Assembly: GCA_030156435.1 (NCBI GenBank)
Contig: JASGMM010000018.1
Coordinates: 1-35,130, forward strand
DNA: 35,130 nt
Origin: Clostridiales bacterium
Lineage (GTDB): Bacteria > Bacillota > Clostridia > Mahellales > Mahellaceae
Direction of reading: 5' to 3'
Part shown: positions 1 to 9,139 of the stretch, piece after piece
Position numbering within the stretch: the stretch's first letter is position 1
Layout of the letters: each line of letters opens with the position of its first letter
Position numbers and translations under genes: made by a program
The notes under the pieces: model-generated
Database searches by the model: none
Told to the model about the DNA's origin: nothing
The model's input: the letters and a program-made list of their open reading frames with translations, nothing else

Positions 1-20
1 TTAACAACTGTATCTTAACA

Positions 21-50
21 AAGGCTGTAAATCTTTATAGATTCAGCCTT
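21..50 (+). terminator. Rho-independent terminator of an upstream gene
   Basis: The arms AAGGCTG (21-27) and CAGCCTT (44-50) pair perfectly. Inside them AATCT (30-34) pairs with AGATT (39-43), leaving a short bulge and a TTAT loop. A T-rich tail (51-58) follows. The gene it serves lies left of the window. The flank on the other side is also A/T-rich, so it might work in both directions. Confidence 0.6.
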
Positions 51-135
51 ATTTATTTAACCAACTGTAATCCGCCACTATTCATATTACGAATCGAAGA
101 AAATAAAAATTGCAACTATTAACACAGCGCCTATG

Positions 136-144
136 TGCTATAAT
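136..144 (+). promoter_or_regulatory. Extended -10 promoter of the addB-addA operon
   Basis: A perfect TATAAT (139-144) is preceded by TG at 136-137, giving the extended form TGCTATAAT. No good -35 box is seen at 17 bp; TTGCAA (110-115) is 23 bp away, which is too far. The AddB start codon lies 35 bp downstream with an AAAGGAGA ribosome binding site at about 166-173. Confidence 0.55.
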
Positions 145-178
145 GATATAAAGATAAGGTTTTCCAAAGGAGACACAT

Positions 179-2743
179 ATGGATAGTGGTACATTTATCA
201 TATTTCCGACGCGCCATTTGGTCAGACAGTACAGGGACAAGTGCATTAGAGAAAGCACAGCGGGGTTCGCTGCGATAAACGCTATGGCATTCGATGACCT
301 TGTTGACCGATGTATGCCGCGAGCAAATGATATGACATACATAGATGATATGTACAGGCGCTCTATTGTGGACGCTATTATGCGCAAAGAAAGTTTGTCT
401 TATTTTAAACGGATTTTGCCGGGTTATGTATGGACTGTCGCCGAGGATATAGGCGAGCTCAAAATGGCCGGTATAACACCGGACCGATTCAAAAGCTTGT
501 GGCCGGTCGACAGCACTGCCTGGGCTGCCGATATGTATCATATATATGACGGTTATGAAGGAATATTGAGTAGAAATCTGCTGTATGACAAAGAGGATCG
601 ATATATATTGGCAGAGCAAACTTTGTTAAAGGGACCGCCGACTTTTTTATGCAGCGTAAACGAAATGGCATTTATGTACTTTTTCGATGCCACACCACTT
701 CAGCGGCGCATTATAGACGCTGTAAAAAAGCATATACCGTGCAAAGTGGTGGACGGTATTGTGCGCCAAGATGATCATGTGGCGCATATAAAGGCATTAA
801 ATATAAGCATGACAGGTGCATGGGACAGGCGCACCGAGTGTTTATGGATAGCCGATAAGGTAAAAGAACTTCTGCGAGCGGGGTATAAACCTTCGGACAT
901 ATGCATAGTCACGCGCGATGTGGCTGCTTATAAGGAAACGATAGGGTGGGCTTTTAGGCGAAGGGGCTTGCCTGTACCTAGCAATAACGCGAGTTTACTC
1001 GATAACCCTATGATTTCGAGTATACTGCGCTGGTTGGATAGCCTGTGGGACGATAACGTATCGATGGACGCTATAAGCGATGGCGTTTATTTGAAGCCCT
1101 TGAACTTAGAAACGATGAATCTGCCTCTGCAAGATACGCCTGATGCCTATGCGCAAAAACTTATTGATATGCTGAAAAACTCCGGCTTACGGTTTTCCAT
1201 TGCGGAACGCGGGCGTTTAGGAGATATAGAGCGGATGGCGGCCGATATGAAAGCCTATGAGCAGTTTGTACATATTCTGCAGTCGCTGGTGTCGGCGCAA
1301 CAATGGAACGGCATGGTAAACGCTGTGGGCTTGGACGAGTTTTGCGGTGCATTGCGCGACATGTGCAGGCGCGCAGTTTATTGCGACAGTATATCTTACG
1401 GCAAAGCACCTTCTCTGCTCATGCCTAGTGCCGCGCGTGGGCTCGCCTTTCCTGTGATTTTCATGGCAGGCATGGTGGAAGGCGAGTTTCCCAGGGCTAT
1501 ACGAGCTGATTGGCTTATAAAAGACGATGAGCGCTTAAAGGTTGAAGTTATGCCGACGTCGCACGGTTTGCTGGCACAGGAGCGCATCTTCTTCAATCTA
1601 ACCGTACAAGCGGCACAACGCATGCTTTTTATGACATATCCCAAAGTAAAGCCCGATGGTACGCCTGTGCTTATATCATCGTTTGCGGAGGATGTAAAAG
1701 TCTTATTGCCTGATATGCCCGTATACGATGTATCTGTGAATGATATGCTGGACATGCGCGATAATATCCAGCGGGAGACAAAAGGATCGGTCGGCTATAC
1801 GGCTTGCGGCAATATGCAGGTATACATAAAAATCAAATTTCAAAACACTTCCTTTTCGGCCACGGCTTTTAACGAATACGCGATGTGCCCGTACAAGTTT
1901 TTTATGGGCAGGCTGTTGGGATTGAGCGCTGAAGAAGATGAGACGAGGCCCTCGGCATTGGATATAGGCAGCATATATCATGTGGTGCTGAAAGAATTTA
2001 TGCAGGCTTATATAGGCGTCGGCCTTGTGCCGGATAAGCGTGAGCGATATGCTAAACGGTTAAGCGACATAGCCATAAGGTATATCGATACATCCGGTAT
2101 AAAGTCGAAGTATGTGACAGAGGTGCTTTACGATGTGGAAAAACAGCGAATGGTCGCTTTGCTGCTTGCATGGCTGGACGCCGAGCTGGCGCTTGAGCAG
2201 AGGCATAAAGGTGCTTATAAACCATATAGATTGGAGCAGGCTTTCGGCATGGACGGCGCACCGCCGCTTATATTGAGCGATGGTCGATACGACATAAGGC
2301 TTATAGGGCGAATAGATAGAATAGATATAGCCCAAGACGGCCGATTTATTGTATACGATTATAAAAAGGGCAAGAGCACGCCGGACGCGAACGATATAGC
2401 CGACGGCATGGATTTTCAATTGCCGGTATATATATGGGCGGCCGGCAAAATGCTCGAGCATGAAGGCTGCATGCCTGCAGGTGCAGCCTATTATTCGATA
2501 GAGGGGGCGGGATTAGGAGGTATGATGGCTAAGAAAGACAGCGGCATAAATACGCCCAGGCAGAGGAAGGGTGTGCTGGATGATGAAGAATGGGATGATA
2601 TGTTGGAGCGGCTCAAGCGCGAACTTTTTGAGCATTTCGATTCCATAATGTGCGGCGTATATCCAAAACAGCCGAAAAAATGCCCGTTGCGCGATGCTTA
2701 TAACGGGGGATTTTGTGATTTTACAAACATATGCAATGCTTAG
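179..2743 (+). CDS. addB: AddB-like PD-(D/E)XK nuclease/helicase subunit, short form
   Basis: This is the probable partner subunit of an AddAB-type helicase-nuclease, which resects DNA double-strand ends for RecA loading. The last 290 residues carry the RecB-family nuclease: GRIDRID with D713, then YDYKKGK with D727 and K729, and a QLPVYIWAA helix. The nuclease is bracketed by cysteines C570 (in MCPYKFF) and C835, C846 and C852 at the extreme C-terminus, the arrangement of the AddB 4Fe-4S cluster. At 854 aa it is much shorter than Bacillus AddB (about 1,160 aa). The N-terminus starts directly at a FIIFPTRHLVRQY segment, so the N-terminal GxxGxGK nucleotide-binding loop of classical AddB is missing. 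The start is ATG with AAAGGAGA upstream. addA begins 16 bp after the stop, consistent with co-transcription and complex formation. The family is certain; calling it AddB rather than a generic RecB-like nuclease rests on the neighbour. Confidence 0.85.
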   Translation: MDSGTFIIFPTRHLVRQYRDKCIRESTAGFAAINAMAFDDLVDRCMPRANDMTYIDDMYRRSIVDAIMRKESLSYFKRILPGYVWTVAEDIGELKMAGITPDRFKSLWPVDSTAWAADMYHIYDGYEGILSRNLLYDKEDRYILAEQTLLKGPPTFLCSVNEMAFMYFFDATPLQRRIIDAVKKHIPCKVVDGIVRQDDHVAHIKALNISMTGAWDRRTECLWIADKVKELLRAGYKPSDICIVTRDVAAYKETIGWAFRRRGLPVPSNNASLLDNPMISSILRWLDSLWDDNVSMDAISDGVYLKPLNLETMNLPLQDTPDAYAQKLIDMLKNSGLRFSIAERGRLGDIERMAADMKAYEQFVHILQSLVSAQQWNGMVNAVGLDEFCGALRDMCRRAVYCDSISYGKAPSLLMPSAARGLAFPVIFMAGMVEGEFPRAIRADWLIKDDERLKVEVMPTSHGLLAQERIFFNLTVQAAQRMLFMTYPKVKPDGTPVLISSFAEDVKVLLPDMPVYDVSVNDMLDMRDNIQRETKGSVGYTACGNMQVYIKIKFQNTSFSATAFNEYAMCPYKFFMGRLLGLSAEEDETRPSALDIGSIYHVVLKEFMQAYIGVGLVPDKRERYAKRLSDIAIRYIDTSGIKSKYVTEVLYDVEKQRMVALLLAWLDAELALEQRHKGAYKPYRLEQAFGMDGAPPLILSDGRYDIRLIGRIDRIDIAQDGRFIVYDYKKGKSTPDANDIADGMDFQLPVYIWAAGKMLEHEGCMPAGAAYYSIEGAGLGGMMAKKDSGINTPRQRKGVLDDEEWDDMLERLKRELFEHFDSIMCGVYPKQPKKCPLRDAYNGGFCDFTNICNA

Positions 2744-2759
2744 ATGTGGAGTGTGACCT

Positions 2760-5741
2760 ATGGAATACACCGATGCCCAGAGAACTGCTGTATATACGAT
2801 GGATAGGGATATTGCCGTGACAGCGGGGGCCGGCGCCGGCAAAACCCGAGTGCTGGTCGATAGATACATATATATATTAAAGGAAAGGCTGGCCGATATA
2901 GATGAAATAGCGGCCATAACATTTACCGAACGTGCGGCGGCCGAGATGTCGGAGCGCATACGCAAGGCGGCGGATGATGAGATGAAGTCCAGCGATAAGG
3001 ATTATTGGTCGGATGTAAAAGAGCGTTTGACCACTGCTTATATTTCCACTATACACAGCTTTTGCGGCAGGCTGCTGCGCGAGAATCCAGTGGAAGCCGG
3101 GGTGGACCCGTTTTTCGATGTAGTGTCACCGGCGCAGGCTGATATATGGTTGAACGAAGCTATAGCCAAAGCTGTTGTGGATGCATTGGAGCCGAGCGGG
3201 GCTCCGGATGTTCGTCCCCTCATAATGCGCTATGGGTTTGATAAGCTATGCGGAAATATAAAAGCCTTGTATAAGCAGATAAGGGATTGCGGTTTTTTGA
3301 TAGCTGAAGCAGCGCAAAAGACCGATATGGGACAACCGGATGCAGAAGCCGTCATATACATTTTGACGGCATCGGAAGAGAACTATTCAGAAAGGAAACG
3401 CGTCGCCAACAGCCTCGATTATGAGGACATGCAGCGCAAAGCGGTGGAGCTTTTGCAGATGCCCGCCATGCAGGATCTATATAATCATCGGTTTAAATTT
3501 CTCATGGTAGATGAGGGCCAGGATATAAACTATATACAATATAGATTAATTATGAGCATAGCGGGTCATGAGGGATGTTGCCTTTTTGCCGTAGGCGATG
3601 CCAAGCAGTCTATATACCGATTCAGGGGCTCGCAGGTGGAGCTGTTCGATAAGATGGCTGAGGATATCACCGCCAATGGAGGCCGAAAATTGACGATGGC
3701 TGAAAATTTCCGCAGCGTCGGCGGTATAATAGACTTTGTGAACCGGCGGTTTGATAGTTTGATGGATCAGTACGAAGCGGTTAAGCCGGTGAGAAAGGAT
3801 CACGGCTACATATCGGTGGAAATACTGCCCGTTGATGTTAAAGGCTCTATAGACAGTCGCAAACAGGCTGAAGCCGACGCCCTGGCTCGGCGAATAGCGC
3901 ATATGGTAGAGCGCAGGGAAGCGGTGATATACGATGATGCATCAGGAACATTCCGCGCGCCACGGTACGGCGATATAGCCGTGCTGTTTCAAAAACGGAC
4001 ACACCTTTTGCCATTTGAGGATGCATTTGAGCGTTACGGTATACCGTATCAGGAGATAAGCGGCGGCAGTTTTTACGATTGCCAGGAGATAAAGGATATG
4101 ATAAATGCTCTGACCAGCATAGCGCATCCGTCCGATATTATAGCGCTGGCCGGTACGCTGAAGGCTTTTTTCGGCGTTAGCGATGAGGCGCTGCTGGTCA
4201 TGGCAAATTGCGGCGGCATACCATATGTGCTGGACGATACCGATCGATTGCCCGATGTATACCGCATGCCTATAAGCCGTGCGGCCGGGTATATAGCTAA
4301 GTGGCGAGGCATGGCCGATACTATGAATATATCGGATATGGTTCAATTGATATTGGATGACAGCGAATATGAGAGGCATCTGGCATCACAGCGGGGTGGC
4401 GCGCACATGATCAGCAATGTGTGGAAATTCTGCGATATGGCGACGTCGGCGGCCCATAGCGGTATACTGATCGATGAATTCTTAACGCGCATCAGGGCTA
4501 TGGCCGATGCGGCTGACGAAGGCGAAGCACCGCTGGAGCTTGATGGCAATAACGCCGTTTCCATAATGACCGTTCATTCGGCTAAAGGCTTAGAGTTTCC
4601 GGTGGCAGTCATACCGGACATGTCATCGATGTTCCGCAATGATAATCCACCAATGATTTTTGATGTTGATAAGGGCATTGGCATAAAGCCGGACCAGGAT
4701 AGCAAAGCCTCAAAGTGGCAGGATATAAAGGATAAATTGTCAAAGGAACAGCAGCAGGAGCATATGCGCCTTATGTATGTGGCGTTTACGCGGGCGAAAG
4801 ATCGGCTCATCCTGTCCAGCGATGATGTGGACACGACTAAACAAAGACAGCCGTCGTGGTGGAAGTGGCTGAAAGACAGCGGCATATCGCCGGCACAAAA
4901 CAGCCCGCTGCCGGAGACAGCGGCCGCGCTGGATAGCGCTGAGGCACCTGTAAAACATAATGACATTGCTCAAACGGACATGATAGCAGAAGGAATCGCA
5001 CCCGAGCTGGTGTACAGGCCGGTTACACCGCTTATCACATATATGCAATGCCCGCGCCAGTATTACTATGAATACGTACTGCAGCTTGATTCCGAATGGT
5101 TTGCCACACCCGATACCGGTGTTATAGGAGGCCATGCAGAAGGGCTGAGCGCCATCCAGATAGGGGATATAGTGCACAGCATATGCGAGAGATTGAAGAG
5201 CGCCGATGAGATAGATGCTTTAGTAGACGAGGCTTTGAACGGTCTGGATGTAAGCATTCAACTTCGCGAAAGGATAAGGAATATGGTAGCCTCCTATGCG
5301 GAGGGCCCTTATTTTAGCGGTGATACCGATGAAGTCAAGGTAGAGCTGCCATTTATAATGAGGCTGGATGAAAACATAGTGTTGGTAGGACGAATAGACC
5401 GCATGATCATAAAGGATGGGCATGCCACCATTGTGGACTTTAAGACCGGCTTTGTCGATGCTGATAATATAGAAAGCATATCGATGGAATATATGCCGCA
5501 GCTTGCGGCATATGCCATGGCCGCTCGGCAGGTGTTCGGGTTTGTTGTGGACGAAGCTGTCATATATTACCTTGAACCCAATATCGCATATAAGGTGGAT
5601 ATAAGTCCCGAAGCTATAGATGAGGCACGCCGTCGCTTTATCGATGCCGTAAAAGCTATAGAATCAGCAAAAGGAATGGACGATTTCCCTCCATTCCACA
5701 GACATTGCAGCCGTTGCGGGTATAAAATATGCCGGAATTGA
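2760..5741 (+). CDS. addA: AddA-like UvrD/Rep-family helicase-nuclease
   Basis: This is an SF1 3'-5' DNA helicase with a C-terminal nuclease, the motor subunit of an AddAB-type end-resection complex. Visible helicase motifs are the Walker A loop AGAGAGKT (K28), motif II DEGQD (251-255), motif III GDAKQSIYRFRG, motif V TVHSAKGLEFP and motif VI YVAFTRAKDRL. The C-terminal nuclease has GDIVHSICERL, GRIDRM, IVDFKTGF and a PQLAAYAMAA helix. Unusually, the nuclease is framed by C764 (in QCPRQYYYEY) and by C983-X2-C986-X4-C991 at the C-terminus, a likely Fe-S cluster. In Bacillus AddAB only AddB is known to carry one. At 993 aa it is shorter than B. subtilis AddA (about 1,230 aa). It lies 16 bp behind addB and is probably translationally linked to it. 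Confidence 0.92.
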   Translation: MEYTDAQRTAVYTMDRDIAVTAGAGAGKTRVLVDRYIYILKERLADIDEIAAITFTERAAAEMSERIRKAADDEMKSSDKDYWSDVKERLTTAYISTIHSFCGRLLRENPVEAGVDPFFDVVSPAQADIWLNEAIAKAVVDALEPSGAPDVRPLIMRYGFDKLCGNIKALYKQIRDCGFLIAEAAQKTDMGQPDAEAVIYILTASEENYSERKRVANSLDYEDMQRKAVELLQMPAMQDLYNHRFKFLMVDEGQDINYIQYRLIMSIAGHEGCCLFAVGDAKQSIYRFRGSQVELFDKMAEDITANGGRKLTMAENFRSVGGIIDFVNRRFDSLMDQYEAVKPVRKDHGYISVEILPVDVKGSIDSRKQAEADALARRIAHMVERREAVIYDDASGTFRAPRYGDIAVLFQKRTHLLPFEDAFERYGIPYQEISGGSFYDCQEIKDMINALTSIAHPSDIIALAGTLKAFFGVSDEALLVMANCGGIPYVLDDTDRLPDVYRMPISRAAGYIAKWRGMADTMNISDMVQLILDDSEYERHLASQRGGAHMISNVWKFCDMATSAAHSGILIDEFLTRIRAMADAADEGEAPLELDGNNAVSIMTVHSAKGLEFPVAVIPDMSSMFRNDNPPMIFDVDKGIGIKPDQDSKASKWQDIKDKLSKEQQQEHMRLMYVAFTRAKDRLILSSDDVDTTKQRQPSWWKWLKDSGISPAQNSPLPETAAALDSAEAPVKHNDIAQTDMIAEGIAPELVYRPVTPLITYMQCPRQYYYEYVLQLDSEWFATPDTGVIGGHAEGLSAIQIGDIVHSICERLKSADEIDALVDEALNGLDVSIQLRERIRNMVASYAEGPYFSGDTDEVKVELPFIMRLDENIVLVGRIDRMIIKDGHATIVDFKTGFVDADNIESISMEYMPQLAAYAMAARQVFGFVVDEAVIYYLEPNIAYKVDISPEAIDEARRRFIDAVKAIESAKGMDDFPPFHRHCSRCGYKICRN

Positions 5742-6280
5742 AATTAACGATAATTCTATATATGTGCGGAGAGCTTATAGTTTTGCCGCTTATAAATGTA
5801 TTTTTACCACAAAACTGGAGTGTAGAATATTGTTTCTTGGGAAAGAAGGATTTTTTTGTTTCATGTAGAATATCTGTAATAGGAAAGAAAAACCAAAGAG
5901 TACTTTCGAAAACTAGCTGGAAGTTCCATATAACTCCAGAATGATTGAAGTGGCTTTTGGGAGAAAGCCTAACAAGAGGCAGGAACCTAACATGATATAC
6001 CATATGTTGGCATTATTGCGCATTGACAACCTCATAATTGTGTGACTGGCTCAAAGATAAGCTGAAAAAGGATGTAGCAAAGCTAGCCTACCCATATTGG
6101 GCGGATTTGGAAAAGTCAAGACAGAATGCTGACATAAATGGGAGATGATGGGTAAAAATGTAAATAAAATTTTTGAACAAAGATACAATAAGATATAGAT
6201 ATCAGTTGTAGGTAATGATTAACTGGGAATAAAAATGGGTATATATAGTGAATGTTGTAGGTAAGACGATAACAGCTGAG
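5742..6280. other. Gene-poor region, probably degenerate
   Basis: I see no convincing gene in this A/T-rich stretch. A short open frame at 6038-6148 on the + strand would encode about 36 residues including DWLKDKLKKDVAKLAYPYW. It looks like genuine protein composition but has no ribosome binding site, and I do not recognise it; it may be the C-terminal remnant of a lost gene. A 6-bp hairpin (GGCTTT/AAAGCC) sits near 5950-5970. A weak promoter-like pair, TTGAAC at 6173-6178 and TATAGA at 6194-6199, has only a 15-bp spacer and is uncertain. Confidence 0.35.
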
Positions 6281-6350
6281 CCTACGACGTAGGTTTCAAG
6301 GGCTTTCGGAGTTTTCGAAAGCCCTCTATGAAAAATGGAAGGAGGGCTTT
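6281..6350 (+). promoter_or_regulatory. Leader with mutually exclusive hairpins masking the ribosome binding site
   Basis: Three structures lie just before the ABC transporter start. First is the near-palindrome CCTACGACGTAGG (6281-6293). Second, GGGCTTTCG (6300-6308) pairs with CGAAAGCCC (6316-6324). Third, AAAGCCCTC (6318-6326) can instead pair over 9 bp with GAGGGCTTT (6342-6350). That third segment contains most of the SD AGGAGG (6340-6345) of the gene starting at 6354. The second and third pairings share 6318-6324, so they exclude one another. The first hairpin has no T-run and so is not a normal terminator. The arrangement is visible in the sequence; a regulatory role is inference. Confidence 0.45.
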
Positions 6351-6353
6351 GAT

Positions 6354-7118
6354 ATGGATAAATGCATTGCTGTAAGCAATGTCGTTAAAAAGATTAAAGG
6401 CAAATACATATTGAACAATGTAAATTTTAGTGTTAATCGTGGGGAAATCATCGGTATCATCGGACAAAACGGCGCAGGTAAAAGCACATTATTGAAAATA
6501 ATATGCGGTTTATCAAGGCCTACAGCCGGAGAGGTATTGGTAGAAGGTTTGTCCATAACCCAAGAACCCAATAAAATAATGGATAAAGTCGGATTTCTTA
6601 TAGAGGAACCGGCTCTGTACCCTTATCTAACAGCCAAAAATCAATTGGATATGTGTTTAGCTCTACATCGTAAAAGAGAAACGGCATACAGCGATAAAAT
6701 TATTCAAAGATTAGGCATTCATGAATTTCTAGCTGAAAAGATTAAACGATATTCCTCAGGTATGAAACAAAAGTTGGGGATTGCGTGCGCTGTAATCCAT
6801 AATCCATCCATAGTAATTCTGGATGAACCGATAAATTCTCTGGATGTGACGGGTATAAAAGCTCTGAGGGAATTCATCAAGGATATCAATGAAGAGGGTA
6901 AGACGGTTATCATCTCGAGCCATATACTTACGGAGATTGAATATTTATGCGACCGCATCGCTTTAATGGATAAAGGCACTATTATCGAAACAGCTTCTGT
7001 TGAACAAATAAATAGAGATTCAATAAGCAATGGGGATCAAAACGCTTTAGAAGAATATTATTTTAGGAAGGTGGGGATTTATAACGATGATCGACATTCT
7101 GAAAATAGAGATAGCTAA
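6354..7118 (+). CDS. ABC transporter ATP-binding protein (ABC-2 exporter type)
   Basis: This is the cytoplasmic ATPase that powers the membrane partner encoded immediately downstream. It has a Walker A loop GQNGAGKST, a Q-loop region around VGFLIEEPALYPYLTAKNQL, the signature SSGMKQK, Walker B IVILDEP with a D-loop NSLD, and an H-switch region IISSH. The single-domain length (254 aa) and the KIMDKVGFLIEEPALYPYLT stretch resemble the bacitracin/lantibiotic-resistance (BcrA-like) exporter group. The start is ATG with AGGAGG 8 nt upstream; that SD can be hidden in a hairpin (see the leader). The 3' end overlaps the permease gene by 32 nt, so the two are translationally coupled. The exported substrate cannot be told from the sequence. 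Confidence 0.9.
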   Translation: MDKCIAVSNVVKKIKGKYILNNVNFSVNRGEIIGIIGQNGAGKSTLLKIICGLSRPTAGEVLVEGLSITQEPNKIMDKVGFLIEEPALYPYLTAKNQLDMCLALHRKRETAYSDKIIQRLGIHEFLAEKIKRYSSGMKQKLGIACAVIHNPSIVILDEPINSLDVTGIKALREFIKDINEEGKTVIISSHILTEIEYLCDRIALMDKGTIIETASVEQINRDSISNGDQNALEEYYFRKVGIYNDDRHSENRDS

Positions 7119-7854
7119 AATAGTTCGTTCAAAAAGCTTCCTTTGGATGATAATTTTATTAGGCGCTTCAGTATCATTAACCTTGCTGGGAGAGTATTAT
7201 TTTATTGTTGCAAATAAAAATGAGCAGCCTAATGTGGTGCATCTTATTTACTCTTTGTATGCTGTAAATGCGACGACGTTCTTTCCACTAATTATAGCGT
7301 ATTTCTTTATATCTGTATTAAATGATGAGTTTAAGCTTAAAACCATAAAGATTTTATTCGGCAGCATAAGGGATAGAGAAACGATCTATATGGCTAAATT
7401 CATAGCATCAGCCGTCGTATTCGTATCGATATTTTCTATAATGATTCTCGCGAGCACCGTTCTACTTTCCATTGTTACCGATATAAACAGGATTAATATT
7501 GAGTATTATGCTATCACTTACCAGGAAGCGTTATGGAGAATTATAATAACTACGATTATAGGTGAAGTATATTTTTTGTGTATCGGAAGCTATTCTATGC
7601 TCATAGACGCTATCTTTGAGAATCAAGGAGTTGCGGTAATTGTATTTTTTATGACTGTTTTATTATGGTCCGTTATACCGTTACCTCAATGGTTTACAAA
7701 TTACTTCTTTTTAAAGGGACAAACATTTTTTGCTTTTTTGGATATGTTTGAATTCGATTGGCTGGAATTCATGAAATACGTTGCATTGTTTATAGTCTAT
7801 ATAGCGGCTTTTAGTGGGATAGGCTGTTTTATATTCAGCAAAAAACAAATCTGA
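7087..7854 (+). CDS. ABC-2 type transporter permease
   Basis: This is a 255-aa integral membrane protein with about six hydrophobic helices: residues near 18-38, 58-78, 105-130, 150-175, 180-200 and 230-250. It begins with IEIAKIVRSKSFLWMIILL, the cytoplasmic N-terminal helix and first membrane segment typical of ABC-2/BcrB-like permeases. The second loop carries NDEFKLKTIKILFGSIRDRETIYMAK, matching the conserved coupling region ('E...G..K...') of this family. The ATG lies inside the end of the ATPase gene, with AAGGTGGGG upstream. Together the two genes form a minimal exporter. Substrate and physiological role are unknown. Confidence 0.85.
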   Translation: MIDILKIEIAKIVRSKSFLWMIILLGASVSLTLLGEYYFIVANKNEQPNVVHLIYSLYAVNATTFFPLIIAYFFISVLNDEFKLKTIKILFGSIRDRETIYMAKFIASAVVFVSIFSIMILASTVLLSIVTDINRINIEYYAITYQEALWRIIITTIIGEVYFLCIGSYSMLIDAIFENQGVAVIVFFMTVLLWSVIPLPQWFTNYFFLKGQTFFAFLDMFEFDWLEFMKYVALFIVYIAAFSGIGCFIFSKKQI

Positions 7855-7877
7855 TTCTGCGGCAAGGAGTAAAGGAT

Positions 7878-9035
7878 ATGGCTTATACTATAGATAAAAG
7901 GATAATATATTCGGTTATTATTGCTGTTATAATTGCAGGTATTTTGGGAATAACAGCGATAAATCACATGGCTGAAAGCAGATATAACGATCCGGAATAT
8001 GCTCAGATGTATAAAACCGATGAGCTTATACGGCGTATGGAGATATACATACAAAACAACCCTGAGGATATAGATGCTATTTATGAATTGGCGTTGAGAT
8101 ATTTCAGGGATAAAAGGCAGTATGAAAAAGCCGATGCTTTATTAAAGAAGGCTTTACAGATAGACCCTGACAATACAGAGATCATGTCTTTGCGCGCGAC
8201 CGTTATGGAAGATAGCGGGGCTCTGGATGATACGGAAAAACAATTAAGGGATATTTTAACTATTAATCCCAACGATGGAGTTATATGGAGCAGATTGTCT
8301 CAATTGTTGTTTGTTTCGGATAGACAACAGTCGCTTGCCTGTGCTCAAAAGGCTCTTGATATAGTGAAAAACAGCGGCGGAGACATCAAACATTACACTG
8401 ATTGGATTGAAGCATTAACGGTGTTTGAGAAAGATGTCCGATCAAAACCTGCAGAGGCCTTCATGCGTATATTGGATTTTTATGCCGCTCAAGAACGTTT
8501 GCAATTGGAAATATGCGATATGGCACTAAAATACATCGATGATGTTGATGTGAGTGGCATAACGCCGATATTGGAAAAGAAGGGCAAATTAGAGGTTTAC
8601 TATAATGATAACGAAAATGCTATTCAAACATTCCTGAAGCTTATAGACATCAATCCCCAATATGGGTATGGTTATATATTGCTGGCCGATCGCCTGAATA
8701 TAATGGGCAAAACGGCCGAACTGGAGGAACTCGATAGAAGGGTTCTACTTTTGGGCAATGATACTACTGAGAAAAAGATCATAGATGCGATGCTGCTGGA
8801 AGCCAATGGTTTAACGGTTGAATCGATAAAAGCTATGGAAAGCTTGCTCGGCCAAGGCAAATATAAGGATGTAATTCGATATCATCTCGGCATGATGTAT
8901 CAACAAACGGGCGATAATGGAAAAGCATTGGAATACTTTTATTTGCTGTTAAAATCAACAGATAAAACCGATTTTGATTATATAAACGCTATCAAATATG
9001 ATGTTGACTCAAGAAGAGAATCATTGCTATATTAA
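7878..9035 (+). CDS. Membrane-anchored tetratricopeptide-repeat protein
   Basis: A 385-aa protein with an N-terminal signal anchor (about residues 9-28, IIYSVIIAVIIAGILGITA) and TPR units afterwards. The clearest TPR is at about 58-95 (DAIYELALRYF, then KADALLKKALQIDPDN). Others are around 100-135 (KQLRDILTINPNDGVIW), 250-275 (AIQTFLKLIDINPQYGYGY) and 325-355 (YHLGMMYQQTGDNGKALEYF). The repeats probably face outward from a membrane-tethered N-terminus and mediate protein contacts. The gene starts at ATG with GGAGT upstream, 23 bp after the permease, and may belong to the same operon, but no function can be assigned. A weak inverted repeat AAGCCAAC/GTTGGCTT (9034-9041 and 9080-9087), followed by TT, may end the transcript. 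Confidence 0.8.
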   Translation: MAYTIDKRIIYSVIIAVIIAGILGITAINHMAESRYNDPEYAQMYKTDELIRRMEIYIQNNPEDIDAIYELALRYFRDKRQYEKADALLKKALQIDPDNTEIMSLRATVMEDSGALDDTEKQLRDILTINPNDGVIWSRLSQLLFVSDRQQSLACAQKALDIVKNSGGDIKHYTDWIEALTVFEKDVRSKPAEAFMRILDFYAAQERLQLEICDMALKYIDDVDVSGITPILEKKGKLEVYYNDNENAIQTFLKLIDINPQYGYGYILLADRLNIMGKTAELEELDRRVLLLGNDTTEKKIIDAMLLEANGLTVESIKAMESLLGQGKYKDVIRYHLGMMYQQTGDNGKALEYFYLLLKSTDKTDFDYINAIKYDVDSRRESLLY

Positions 9036-9105
9036 GCCAACTAAGAGTTCTTATTCTCCTACTCGTTTACGATCGCAACGTTGGCTTTTAGAGGTATACT
9101 TTAGC

Positions 9106-9114
9106 TGCTATAGT
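9106..9114 (+). promoter_or_regulatory. Extended -10 promoter before the sigma-factor gene
   Basis: TGC followed by TATAGT (9109-9114) makes an extended -10 element 26 bp before the ATG at 9140. No convincing -35 is present at 17 bp (CTTTTA). Moderate support only. Confidence 0.35.
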
Positions 9115-9139
9115 ATATTGTTAATAGGTGGTGAAATTT

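Noticed and set aside
5729-5944. Open frame of 71 codons overlapping the end of addA
   Set aside because: It has no ribosome binding site, its codon use is unlike neighbours, it reads through an A/T-rich stretch, and its first codons are a shadow of addA.
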